A stretch of DNA of 64,000 nucleotides from UBA1941 sp046329555 (GCA_046329555.1 JAXLUK010000005.1:124001-188000); one strand, 5' to 3'. Shown: positions 34,548 to 42,696, numbered from the stretch's first letter. The notes: generated by a model from the sequence alone, not told the origin. Translations and numbers: made by a program.

Positions 34548-35201
34548 ATGACTAAAGCAAATGCAACTGAAGAATCACTTTTTACACTGGCTTCGTTGTA
34601 TGTTTTAATCAGACAACACTTCAATACTATAGTGTTTCATGAAAAGCATTTTTCTGACTTCATTAAGCAGATTGATAAAAATGAATTGCAAGATGATTCT
34701 TGGGTGATTGAAGATACAATTTATGAATCTTTAGTGCATCAAATAATTCTTAAATCTTGTGCTTTCATAGACGAGTGGCACAAGGTTTTCGGAATTAAAA
34801 CTCTAAATGAGGATAGAAAGAAAATATTGCTTATAAAGAAAATTGTAAAACCTGCATCAACGCTTCTTAATAAAACCATTGATTCTTTGAGACCTTATAG
34901 AAACGAAGCTATTGCTCATAATCACAGAGACAAGAATGGAAATGTTTATTTAAGGAAGAAGAAATACGACGCTCCTGATTCGCTGCAAGAAATAATGTTA
35001 ATTGTTTTCTGTATTGATGCTTGCGTAAATGAGTTAAGAAGTAATTTTTCATCGGAATTCTCTTCAATCATTAACAACTTAAGTTTACTTCACTCTGGAA
35101 AATTAAATCCTGAAGCACCAAAACGAAGTCGTACGGAAATAGAAAATATCATGAATACTATTGAGGAACAGATCAATTCAAGTCGTGAAATGGTTATTTA
35201 A
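34548..35201 (+). CDS. HEPN-domain-like protein of a mobile cassette, 217 aa
   Basis: AT-rich coding sequence, unlike the neighbouring core genes. All-helical, no signal peptide. RPYRNEAIAHNHRD (residues 117-130) contains R-N-E-A-I-A-H, which fits the R-x4-6-H motif of HEPN ribonucleases and related RNA-binding domains. HEPN proteins are common in abortive infection and toxin-antitoxin systems, so a defensive or toxin role is possible, but no antitoxin partner is adjacent. The flanking GTTAGCAGC/GCTGCTAAC pair and downstream hairpin suggest it arrived as a cassette. Confidence 0.6.
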   Translation: MTKANATEESLFTLASLYVLIRQHFNTIVFHEKHFSDFIKQIDKNELQDDSWVIEDTIYESLVHQIILKSCAFIDEWHKVFGIKTLNEDRKKILLIKKIVKPASTLLNKTIDSLRPYRNEAIAHNHRDKNGNVYLRKKKYDAPDSLQEIMLIVFCIDACVNELRSNFSSEFSSIINNLSLLHSGKLNPEAPKRSRTEIENIMNTIEEQINSSREMVI

Positions 35202-35220
35202 TTAATATTGTGATATAACA

Positions 35221-35313
35221 GCTGCTAACACGGGTTTTGCGTCAGGCGGGCAGGTGCAAACTTAGAGCTTTGTGCTCCGAAACCCGCCCGATCGCAAAGC
35301 CGAAACCGTCAGG
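35221..35313 (+). repeat. attC-like imperfect hairpin after the HEPN-type gene
   Basis: Starts GCTGCTAAC. The left arm CGGGTTTTGCGTCAGGCGGG (35231-35250) pairs imperfectly with CCCGCCCGATCGCAAAGC and CCGAAACCG (35283-35308), with unpaired bases in the stem and a loop of about 32 bases. Size, position directly after an ORF and bulged stem are like integron attC sites. No integrase gene is in the window. Confidence 0.45.
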
Positions 35314-35407
35314 ATGTGAAATAACCCTGTTTAATTCTGCTTTCCACTAAAATTCAATCCTAATTTCCTCCTAAATAAAAAAATAGCGGATTACAGCCGA
35401 GTTAAAT

Positions 35408-36943
35408 TTAAGCGGCTAATTCAAGCGCAAAAATAAATTGCGCTGTAAACGGCTTAAAATCGCCCTGTTTTGAAGACAAAATAGCTGCCCTCTTATAATT
35501 CGGTTGCCATTTTTTTAGTTTTTTCATTAATTCATCAAACCCGAGGATGTTGATGGTGCGTTTGATGTTATACACGAGGCAAATTAAACTGTGTTCGCCA
35601 TTTACTTTCTCTCTTCCCTTTAGGTTGGTGTAGTAATAGCCCCACTTTCGTTTGATGGTACCAAAGACGTGTTCATTTAGTTCTTGCCGTTTTCGGTAGG
35701 TGGCGTAGTTCTTTCGGTAACGTTTGGCGTTTTCTTCAACCACCCCGGCAAACTCGCTTCTTTCTATCTCTCTGCCGCCCTTGGCCCGGCCGGTACAGAG
35801 GTGTTTGGCTGGGCAATCTTTACAATCGGGTGTTCGATACTTCTTAAACCGGTAAGGCGTATAATCGCGGGCCTTTACGTGCCAGGTGCCTTGAGTGCGT
35901 AAAATACTTCCTTGGGGACACCGGTAGGTATCGGTGCGTTTGTTGTATTTAAACTGGGTAATGAGGTACGCTGGGGTTGTGCCATGGTCGTTGCTGTTCA
36001 CTAACTCCTGCTGCGCGCAGATGGTGGTGATACCTGCATCCTTACACTGCTGCAATTGCCGGGCATTGTGGTAGCCCTTATCACTGGTCACCAACAGATC
36101 TTCTTCAGATAGGTTGATTTTAGCCTCCAGTGCGATATCGTAAAGGGCATTGCGGTCGTTGCGATTGATGGTGTGGGTAGCCACAATCAATTTGTGTTTT
36201 TCATCAACAGCGGCCTGCATATTATAGCACACCTCAACTACCTGCCCCTGTACCAGCAAGGCTCGCGCATCGGCATCGGTGGTGCTGATTTGGGGTTCAC
36301 CGCTTTGTTCTAATTGTTCGGCCAGCGCCTCATAACGGATTTTATTTTCTGCCAGTCGTTTGAGTTTGGCGTGGATGTCATTCACGGACACTTCACCTTT
36401 GTCGTTTTCATCTAAGGCAGCCAGGTATTCATTGGTCTTTTCTTCGATATACAGTAAATGCCGTTCAATCTTTTTAGGGTTGTAGTTGTTTTTCTTGCTG
36501 TTATGGGCACGCACCTTGGTGCCATCCACGGCTACATGCTTGCCAGAAACGAGATCGGCTTCCTTTAGAAACAGAACGAACAACTTAAACGTGTTGCGCA
36601 GCGCACGGTTGTTTACTTTTCGAAAGTCGGCGATGGTGTGATAGTTGGGGAAGAGATATCCGGTGAGCCATTGCAGTTCCAGATTACGAAAGCACTCGCG
36701 GTCAAGCTTGCGACTACTGCGAATACCGTTAAGGTAACCGTACAAATAAATCTTAAGGAATAATTTGGGATGAAAAGGCGGCCGGCCTTCTTCTTTCAAA
36801 ACCACCTCCTGATACCCCAATTGTGATAAATCCAATTTCTCCACAAATGCATCAATAAACCGCACCGGATTATCAGCCTCTATCTGATCTTCCAGACTGG
36901 AAACGGTCATTTGCAGCCGGTTACTTCCCTGAACGTAATTCAT
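35408..36943 (-). mobile_element. IS1182-family transposase (intact ORF)
   Basis: 511 aa, start at the ATG complementary to 36941-36943 (MNYVQGSNRLQMTVSSLEDQ). The DUF772-type N-terminal domain is PPFHPKLFLKIYLYGYLNGI with NLELQWLTGYLFPNYHTIAD. The DDE domain has VAVDGTKVRAHNS (first Asp), a second Asp in LLVTSDKGYHN and the C-terminal Glu in RQELNEHVFGTIKRKWGY. Length is full for the family. Terminal repeats could not be fixed by eye; the element lies between about 35314 and 37019. It sits between the HEPN cassette and the methyltransferase operon. Confidence 0.92.
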
Positions 36944-37019
36944 GCCGACAATCAGCAGAAATCATGCCTTAAGCCGTATTATGGAAAACTATTTTTTTGA
37001 GGTAGATTCACAGTCTGCC

Positions 37020-37028
37020 GTTACCTGC
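37020..37028. other. cassette-like border GTTACCTGC at the left of the operon
   Basis: GTTACCTGC lies just right of the IS region. Its exact reverse complement GCAGGTAAC is at 42104-42112, beyond the far end of the operon, followed by AACGGATTTGTGCAAGCGGGG-type sequence that looks like one arm of a cassette hairpin. The pattern parallels the GTTAGCAGC/GCTGCTAAC pair around the HEPN gene. Confidence 0.35.
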
Positions 37029-37153
37029 AACCGTTGGGGGACACTGCCAATCCTAACTTTACGGCTTTGAATGAACAGTTTTAGAAACACTTCGGACAAC
37101 AACCCACACCGCTTCTAAGGGCTGACGCAAGAAAAAATAAAAAAAGCCCACCC

Positions 37154-37202
37154 ACAAAAAAAATCAAAGGCAAACGCACGTTGCACACATTTGTCTTTGC
37201 CT
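37154..37202 (-). terminator. probable terminator of the methyltransferase operon
   Basis: On the minus strand the stem AGGCAAA / TTTGCCT (37196-37202 and 37168-37174) with a 21-base loop is followed by TTGA and a run of eight T. It is about 57 bp beyond the last gene of the operon. Confidence 0.5.
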
Positions 37203-37215
37203 ACTAACGCACAAA

Positions 37216-37232
37216 CCCACCCAAAGGCAAAG
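37216..37232. repeat. short direct repeat at the operon's downstream end
   Basis: CCCACCCAAAGGCAAAG here and CCCACCCACAAAGCAAAG at 41901-41918 are near-identical and in the same orientation, flanking the four-gene operon. A third partial match, CCCACCCACAAA, is at 37147-37158. They may be a target-site or recombination duplication. Confidence 0.5.
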
Positions 37233-37258
37233 TCAAAACAGTGCAATAGCCAACACTC

Positions 37259-37894
37259 TTAATTCAGATGAAAATCTTGCTTACGGAATGAACCATCTCC
37301 CAACAGTATCATGCAATCTTTATTGTTTTGTAATTCCATTGCAAAAAGAACTTCTCCGTCATTAGAATATTTATCTATCATTCCATCAAAGCGGAGCATC
37401 ATTTCATCAAAAGTTTGCTGAATAGTTTTTGTTGTATTCAGAAACTCTCTTAAAGCGAAATTCTCACAATCAATATACACATCATAGAAGTCATCAAAGG
37501 TTGCAAGAGAACTCCATTCACAACCGATAAAACATCTACAGTTATTTGCTAAAAGTGTTATCCCTAATCTGCTTGCAACATTGCAAGCAGTAGTATAAAA
37601 AAAGGAGTTGCCAAAATTCATTGCATTGTTTTCACTAACAAAAACATCGTTATCAGTTAACAAACAAAGACCTAATTCATCACCGTGTGAAAATCCAATA
37701 AACAGAAATGGATTTGCATTAAGCGGAACAACTGCTGAATTTACATTAGCTTCTGTGCAATCCAATCCTCTTAAAACAACCGTTTGTGTTTCTTGTGTTG
37801 ACTGAATAGATTGAAGAATGTTTTTGTAGCTTTCCTCAAAATAATCGGCTAAAGCCGAATCGTTATCATCGTATGCTACAACTATTTTAATCAT
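37259..37894 (-). CDS. CHAT/caspase-like putative peptidase, last gene of the operon
   Basis: 211 aa from the ATG at 37894 (a TTG lies at 37897), overlapping the receiver gene by 8 bp. A possible His-Cys dyad is visible in the order and spacing of CHAT/caspase-fold peptidases: PFLFIGFSHGDELGLCLL (His about 70, preceded by a hydrophobic strand) and SFFYTTACNVASRLGITLL (Cys about 104), followed by CRCFIGCEWSS, typical of the strand after the Cys. A further acidic-helical part and a C-terminal strand-rich tail follow. In other defence systems CHAT proteins cleave a partner when a sensor fires. Here the neighbours suggest the receiver protein controls it. Family membership is my reading of motifs only. 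Confidence 0.6.
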   Translation of the reverse strand: MIKIVVAYDDNDSALADYFEESYKNILQSIQSTQETQTVVLRGLDCTEANVNSAVVPLNANPFLFIGFSHGDELGLCLLTDNDVFVSENNAMNFGNSFFYTTACNVASRLGITLLANNCRCFIGCEWSSLATFDDFYDVYIDCENFALREFLNTTKTIQQTFDEMMLRFDGMIDKYSNDGEVLFAMELQNNKDCMILLGDGSFRKQDFHLN

Positions 37895-38513
37895 CAATCT
37901 TTAATTTTTGGCGGCTGAAAAGGTCAATGGATAATTTCAGCAAATTTTTTTCAAAGTCAATTCCTAAAGCAGTCTGCTTTCTAATACTTTCAAGAACATC
38001 GTTCATTGAATAACTTCTACCTTCCTTTAGTTTAACCAAAGGTTGATTCCGTTTTTCAGGTGGGTGTTTCATTATCCACTCTTCAATAACACAGTCAATT
38101 CTTAGCTGCATTCTTTCAACAGCTACATCAATCAATTTTAGTATTTCGACAAAGTCCGAAGTGAAACGTATAAAAGCAAAAAGTTCATTGTTTATTAATG
38201 TTTTTAGATTTTCCTCACCTATATCTGAAATGTTACTAACAGAGGTGAGAATGACAGAAACTAAAGAAGTTTGTTCTCTAATTTCTTGAAAAACTTTTAT
38301 TCCTGATTTTTCCTTCCCTTCATAAAAATTTTTATCCAGTAGTACTACCATTTTCTGACCCAAATTGTTTAACACATAATCAAGTCCAGGCTGTGAATGC
38401 TTATGTAGAATAACATTCTTCTTTCCATATTTCTTTTCAAGCATCACCATAATTGGTGAACCTTCTGAAACATCATCATGGATGACAACTATTTTTACTG
38501 GTGAATTATTCAT
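37887..38513 (-). CDS. receiver-domain protein with helical C-terminus
   Basis: 208 aa from the ATG at 38513 (MNNSPVKIVVIHDDVSEGSP), which overlaps the kinase gene by 8 bp; the longer frame to 38651 runs inside that gene. A CheY-like receiver spans residues 1-115: acidic pair D13-D14, phospho-acceptor Asp about 60 in KMVVLLDKNF and Thr/Ser in VSVILTSVSN. The conserved Lys of receivers seems replaced by Arg in FAFIRFTSDF. The C-terminal 95 residues are helical and match no DNA-binding output domain, so it probably signals by protein contact, plausibly to the CHAT-like protein whose start overlaps its stop. Confidence 0.75.
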   Translation of the reverse strand: MNNSPVKIVVIHDDVSEGSPIMVMLEKKYGKKNVILHKHSQPGLDYVLNNLGQKMVVLLDKNFYEGKEKSGIKVFQEIREQTSLVSVILTSVSNISDIGEENLKTLINNELFAFIRFTSDFVEILKLIDVAVERMQLRIDCVIEEWIMKHPPEKRNQPLVKLKEGRSYSMNDVLESIRKQTALGIDFEKNLLKLSIDLFSRQKLKIDD

Positions 38514-40713
38514 TTGATATCGTTTTAGTGAATGGCAAAGTAATTTTGAAAGTAGCCCCTGTTGGCTTGAATTCACTTTCAACAACTTTAATAGTTCCGT
38601 GTAAAGATTTGATTTGCGTTTCGGCAATGTATAAACCAAGACCTGCACCACCTATATCTGCTGTTCGTGTATTGAACAATCCGAAAATCCAATCTTCATC
38701 GCCTTTGTCAATGCCAACTCCATTATCAGAAAAATAAATTGTGAAGTTTTCGGCATCCAAGTAACCACTGCATTTTATTTTTTTGTCTTTAGTATTTCGT
38801 AACGCTTTGATGGAATTTGAAACTAAATTTTGAAACACATCTTGAAATGCTTGCTTGTTTGTGTTAAGGATAAAATCATTTTTTATGTCAATCTGAAACT
38901 CGATGTTTTCATTTTTAAAAATCGTATCGTATGCTTTTGTCAAAAGTTCGTTTAACAAATCCTTAACATTGAAATCTTCGTAGTGCTTATCAGCACTAGC
39001 GTAACTCAACATAAACTCAGTAACCTTTAAAAGCGTATTCATCTCATGGTAAATCTGAGTTGCATACACTGGATAAAATTCTTCAAATTCCTTGTTGGGA
39101 AAGTTCAACTTGAAGAACTCTCCCAAGTGTTTCACTTTTGCAATTGAAGTTCTAACAGCATGAGCAATCATTGAAGCGAACTCCTGCATTGAAACCAAAG
39201 AACGAAGTATTCTTTCTTTTCTCTCAACATCCTTTTCAAACTTCTTTTGCTCACTAATGCTTTGCGTAATGGCATTTCGTAATTGTGATGCTTGAGCTTT
39301 GAGTGCATCAAATGCTTCTTTTACCTCTGGCTTTTGATCTATTACTAATTGCTCAACTTTTCTCAGAGTAGCTGAAAAAGTTTTTACTTCAAGACCAGCT
39401 TGAATAAGTTCCTTTTCTACAACTGACCTTTTAGTATCCTTCTCATATTTTTTTACAGACCCAAATACATCCAACTGCTGAATGATAAACTCCTTTAGTT
39501 CCTTGTAAGCTGCATTGTCAACAAAATCCTGACGGTTAGTTGCATCAATAATATCAGGGTTGTTCTCTTTTGTAATATCCAAAACGCCTATTACTTCCCG
39601 TGAGCCGACCTTGCTAAAAATATCTCTCCAAAGTCGCTTGTCAATTCCCAAAATATCCTTCTTGTAGTCAGGGTGAGAATTGTATTCAGCAAACGGAGTT
39701 GTAATGACACCATCTCTATAAATTTTTACGCCATCAATTCTTTCGTCGCTATTTTTATAAGCACTACCAAACCTTCTCTTTGCCGCCTGATTGAAGAAAT
39801 AGATTTTGAATTTGACAGGACCAAATTTCTTAATTGGTATCATCTTCTTTTTAATCTCACCTTTTGCTTCGTCAAAGACCAACGATTCTTGTTCACCTTT
39901 TTCAAGGTCAAAATCTATCTCCTGAAAATGAGAGAAAAATTTTATCGGGTCTGGCTTGACTGGTTTGTTGGTGTATGCCGAGACATCATTTGAATTTAAG
40001 AAAATATCAAAAGGAGGATTTAGCGGATAGAACGGAGATACAAGTTTTGCAAGTTCATTGTAAAGTCGGATTATGTCCAGTTCTGACCATTCTTCACTCA
40101 CATTTGAAATTATCAAGTCTGTTCCGTGTTCTTCCTTTTTACCTTGCTGAAAACTGTAAATGTTATCAACTTCAGTAAACAAACTCAATTGATTTCCCTT
40201 GGTAGAGGCAATAGATTTTGCTTCGTATTCATCCCAATTGATTATAACATCTAACCAGTTCTCTCCTTCAATTTCCTTTTTACCATCAATGATTTTTTCC
40301 GAATAAACTTGTTTGGTGTGAATCACTAAGCGTTCACCAAGTTTATCAACTGCAAAACGACCTACACCTTTTTCACCTACTAATTTCCGGTTAAATGGAG
40401 GGTCAGAATATTGTTTTGTTCTCTTGCTGTTTGTGCCGACAACCATCCATTTATCACGAATATCGGCGAATGACATTCCAGTCCCGTTATCGGAAATAAT
40501 TATTTTTCTATCCTCTTTATTCTTTGAAGAAACATTTTGCAAATCAACTGTTACACTTGTTGCGTTGGCATCGTAACAGTTTTTAACCAATTCAAATACA
40601 GCAGTAACTCTATCTGTGATTAGTTCACGACCAAGCAAACGAAAAGTGTTGACATCAAAACGCCAACGCAAAATTTTATCATCACCTGTATTCGTTTTAT
40701 TTTTTGTTGCCAA
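38506..40713 (-). CDS. double-GHKL protein: Hsp90/MORC-like ATPase fused to histidine kinase
   Basis: 735 aa. It starts with TTG at 40713 inside the methyltransferase 3' end (17-bp overlap), because no other start precedes the first conserved motif. The N-terminal GHKL ATPase has the N box FELVKNCYDAN (Glu41, Asn45), DNGTGMSFADI (Asp75) and GEKGVGRF (113-120), followed by an S5-like region to about 400. A long coiled coil (about 440-505) precedes a dimerisation helix with ASMIAHAVRTSIAKVK, where His518 is kept but the usual acidic neighbour is Ala. A second GHKL domain has QNLVSNSIKAL, FSDNGVGID and GGAGLGLYIAE (688-698). No membrane segments. Probably an ATP-driven sensor acting with the methyltransferase upstream and phosphorylating the receiver downstream. 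Confidence 0.85.
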   Translation of the reverse strand: MATKNKTNTGDDKILRWRFDVNTFRLLGRELITDRVTAVFELVKNCYDANATSVTVDLQNVSSKNKEDRKIIISDNGTGMSFADIRDKWMVVGTNSKRTKQYSDPPFNRKLVGEKGVGRFAVDKLGERLVIHTKQVYSEKIIDGKKEIEGENWLDVIINWDEYEAKSIASTKGNQLSLFTEVDNIYSFQQGKKEEHGTDLIISNVSEEWSELDIIRLYNELAKLVSPFYPLNPPFDIFLNSNDVSAYTNKPVKPDPIKFFSHFQEIDFDLEKGEQESLVFDEAKGEIKKKMIPIKKFGPVKFKIYFFNQAAKRRFGSAYKNSDERIDGVKIYRDGVITTPFAEYNSHPDYKKDILGIDKRLWRDIFSKVGSREVIGVLDITKENNPDIIDATNRQDFVDNAAYKELKEFIIQQLDVFGSVKKYEKDTKRSVVEKELIQAGLEVKTFSATLRKVEQLVIDQKPEVKEAFDALKAQASQLRNAITQSISEQKKFEKDVERKERILRSLVSMQEFASMIAHAVRTSIAKVKHLGEFFKLNFPNKEFEEFYPVYATQIYHEMNTLLKVTEFMLSYASADKHYEDFNVKDLLNELLTKAYDTIFKNENIEFQIDIKNDFILNTNKQAFQDVFQNLVSNSIKALRNTKDKKIKCSGYLDAENFTIYFSDNGVGIDKGDEDWIFGLFNTRTADIGGAGLGLYIAETQIKSLHGTIKVVESEFKPTGATFKITLPFTKTISNE

Positions 40714-41797
40714 TTTCTTTGATATGATTTTTTATACTTTTTGCGATTGCAACACCCAAACCCACTGGAACAGCATTTCCAATTTGCCGAGCAATTGTTG
40801 GAGGCGAAAAGGTTCCTTTTGGGTCAAAAAATTTATATGACTTTGGAAAACTTTGTATGAGTGCTGCTTCTCTCAAAGTAATGGCTCTATCTTGTTCGGG
40901 ATGACCAAAGCGACCATTACCTAATCCTGTGCAGTATGTTGTCATCGTCGGTGCAACTTCATTCCATTTCATTCTACCATACACACTACGAAAAGCTTTT
41001 CCAGATTCTTTTTTATGACATTCAAGCCACAAACTTTTATCCCAATCTCTCCAAAAGCCGCCTTCTTTTGTTGCCTGTATTCTTCGCTTGTTTAAGTCAG
41101 TTAGCTTTCTTGCTCTATGCAAAGCATCTGATGGATGCGAAACACCATCTTCAACAGGCGGTAGTTTTCCAATTGCATCTTTTACTGTAACATACTTTTT
41201 CCCTTTGACAGTTTTTTCAATCAATTCTATTTTGCCATGTTTTGAACCAAACAAAACAAGTCGTCTTCTTCGTTGCGGAACACCGTAATCTTGTGCATTG
41301 ACAATGTAGTAACTGACAAAATATTTCTTGTCTTCCAACCTTTTGACAAAATCATTAAACACTTTGCCACCATCAAACTTCATCAACAACGGCACATTTT
41401 CCATTGACACTATTTCAGGTTCTACTTCTTCAATCAATTCAGCAAACGAATAAAGCAGTCGCCACTTTTCATCGTTTGACTTTGTTTTTGTTTTGTTTGA
41501 ACCTCTGTGATTGTAAATTGAAAACGGTTGACAAGGTGCACAACCAACTAAGATTTTTCGCTTGTTCGGACTATACATTTTAACAAGTTCATCAGACGAA
41601 AAATCGGTTACATCACGGTGAAAAAATTTTGACTTGTTGTTTTTTTCAAAAGCGTATTCACAGCTTTTATCAAAGTCAACTCCAGCATCAACTTTAAACT
41701 TTTGCTTGACGAAACCGTGTGTCAATCCACCGACACCGCAAAATAAATCTACAACTGAGAAGTCCTCATAAGAAATATTCATTACATTTTTAGCCAT
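40697..41797 (-). CDS. DNA (cytosine-5-)-methyltransferase
   Basis: 366 aa from the ATG at 41797 (a TTG at 41806 adds three residues). Motif I DLFCGVGGLTHGF (17-29), motif IV GCAPCQPFS with catalytic Cys about 89, motif VI ENVPLL, motif VIII QRRRRLVLFG, and motifs IX-X TLREAALIQSFP through RQIGNAVPVGLG. The target-recognition region between VIII and IX is short (about 110 residues), so the target is probably a short palindrome. No restriction endonuclease gene is adjacent; instead the ATPase/kinase gene overlaps its end. First gene of the operon. Its base composition is more AT-rich than the core genes. Confidence 0.93.
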   Translation of the reverse strand: MAKNVMNISYEDFSVVDLFCGVGGLTHGFVKQKFKVDAGVDFDKSCEYAFEKNNKSKFFHRDVTDFSSDELVKMYSPNKRKILVGCAPCQPFSIYNHRGSNKTKTKSNDEKWRLLYSFAELIEEVEPEIVSMENVPLLMKFDGGKVFNDFVKRLEDKKYFVSYYIVNAQDYGVPQRRRRLVLFGSKHGKIELIEKTVKGKKYVTVKDAIGKLPPVEDGVSHPSDALHRARKLTDLNKRRIQATKEGGFWRDWDKSLWLECHKKESGKAFRSVYGRMKWNEVAPTMTTYCTGLGNGRFGHPEQDRAITLREAALIQSFPKSYKFFDPKGTFSPPTIARQIGNAVPVGLGVAIAKSIKNHIKEIGNKK

Positions 41798-41875
41798 ACA
41801 AAACAAATCGAGATTGCGGCAGCAAAGTTAGAACTTTTTACCCTTAAAACTAACAGCCAAAATCAACCCAAAAAC

Positions 41876-41935
41876 ATACACACTTTAAGCAGCCGCAGAA
41901 CCCACCCACAAAGCAAAGCTGCTTAAAGAGTGTAT
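41876..41935. other. long stem-loop upstream of the methyltransferase operon
   Basis: Arms 41876-41893 (ATACACACTTTAAGCAGC) and 41918-41935 (GCTGCTTAAAGAGTGTAT) pair at 17 of 18 positions around a 24-base loop and are followed on the plus strand by a T-run. It could end incoming plus-strand transcripts or act as an operator or leader of the operon, whose first ATG is about 80 bp away. Confidence 0.6.
41901..41918. repeat. short direct repeat at the operon's upstream end
   Basis: CCCACCCACAAAGCAAAG, partner of 37216-37232; it lies in the loop of the stem-loop 41876-41935. Confidence 0.5.
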
Positions 41936-42103
41936 ATTTTTTTCAACCCTAGAATGAGTTTTTTGTCACCCCTCTTTTTTATATTTTTCTCCCACCGCAC
42001 GGGCTTAGTTGTATCCCGACAGTTCGTGCATATAATGTAAATCCCATCGGACAAATTTTGTGGGGACTCGAAACGGACACATCATCGGACGGACAATACG
42101 GCA

Positions 42104-42112
42104 GCAGGTAAC
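42104..42112. other. cassette-like border GCAGGTAAC at the right of the operon
   Basis: Exact reverse complement of 37020-37028. The following 20 bases resemble the left arm of a cassette hairpin, but no right arm is found, so the site may be broken by the repeat that starts at 42244. The stretch 41936-42243 shows no gene. Confidence 0.35.
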
Positions 42113-42243
42113 AACGGATTTGTGCAAGCGGGGATGTAGTGCTTCGTTTGACAATTTTGTGCATATTTGAAGTTCGGTTCTTCGTATTAAGTGCAGTGGT
42201 TGAAATCCATCTCACTCCATCTCGCGCGGGTTATATGGTTCCT

Positions 42244-42602
42244 CCATCTCGCGCGGGTCTTAGCCGCTCTCGCGGGTTTTACGGTTCCGCCCACAGGCGG
42301 AGGAATCCGCCAACGGCGGAAGTGAACCCGTAGGAAAAAGTAGATGCGGTTTGTAACCGCATCCTGCGCACTAACCTTTGCCCGCAGCTTCAGCTCAAGG
42401 CGGCTCTTCAAAACCAGCTAGTCAAAGAATTTATCAATGCAACTACGCTTAGCCTTGATTACAACTATTTTCTCTATAAACACATCAACACCCCCAACGC
42501 ATTATCAGCCTCAATCTGATCTTGTAGCTAATGAACAGTCATTTCCAAACGATTGCTCCCCTGAATATTATTCATTACATCATACAGGCACTAATCATGC
42601 CT
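42244..42602. repeat. direct repeat R1 (hairpin module plus decayed IS1182 end)
   Basis: Order: CATCTCGCGCGGGTCTTAG, then GCGGGTTTTACGGTTCC, then a hairpin with GGCGGAGGAATCCGCC, then GATGCGGTTTGTAACCGCATC (9-bp stem), then a GCAGCTTCAGCTCAAGG block, then a decayed IS1182 transposase start. The same order recurs at 43424-43785 (R2), and its first part a third time at about 44130-44216. R1 and R2 are direct repeats around the kinase-like ORF. Confidence 0.8.
42470..42575 (-). pseudogene. relic of an IS1182 transposase N-terminus (R1)
   Basis: Reading from the ATG complementary to 42573-42575 gives MNNIQGSNRLEMTVH, a TAG stop, then LQDQIEADNA, clearly homologous to the intact transposase start MNYVQGSNRLQMTV...LEDQIEADNP. 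It then decays through more stops. Only the 5' end of the gene remains. Confidence 0.85.
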
Positions 42603-42696
42603 TCGAACATACCAGGGTTAATAAAATTGAGGGGTTAAGCTGACATATTGTGGTAAGTTTTGACCTGGACCATGGTGGCACGACGAAGACAATAAA

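Noticed and set aside
35408..37130. Exact ends and target duplication of the IS1182 element
   Set aside because: I could not find convincing terminal inverted repeats by eye, so only the transposase is given as supported.
40697..41797. Classical type II restriction-modification system
   Set aside because: No endonuclease-like gene is adjacent; the overlapping neighbours are an ATPase/kinase, a receiver and a CHAT-like protein.
42187..42411. 74-codon minus frame in R1
   Set aside because: It overlaps the hairpin repeat module, which recurs with frame-breaking differences in R2.
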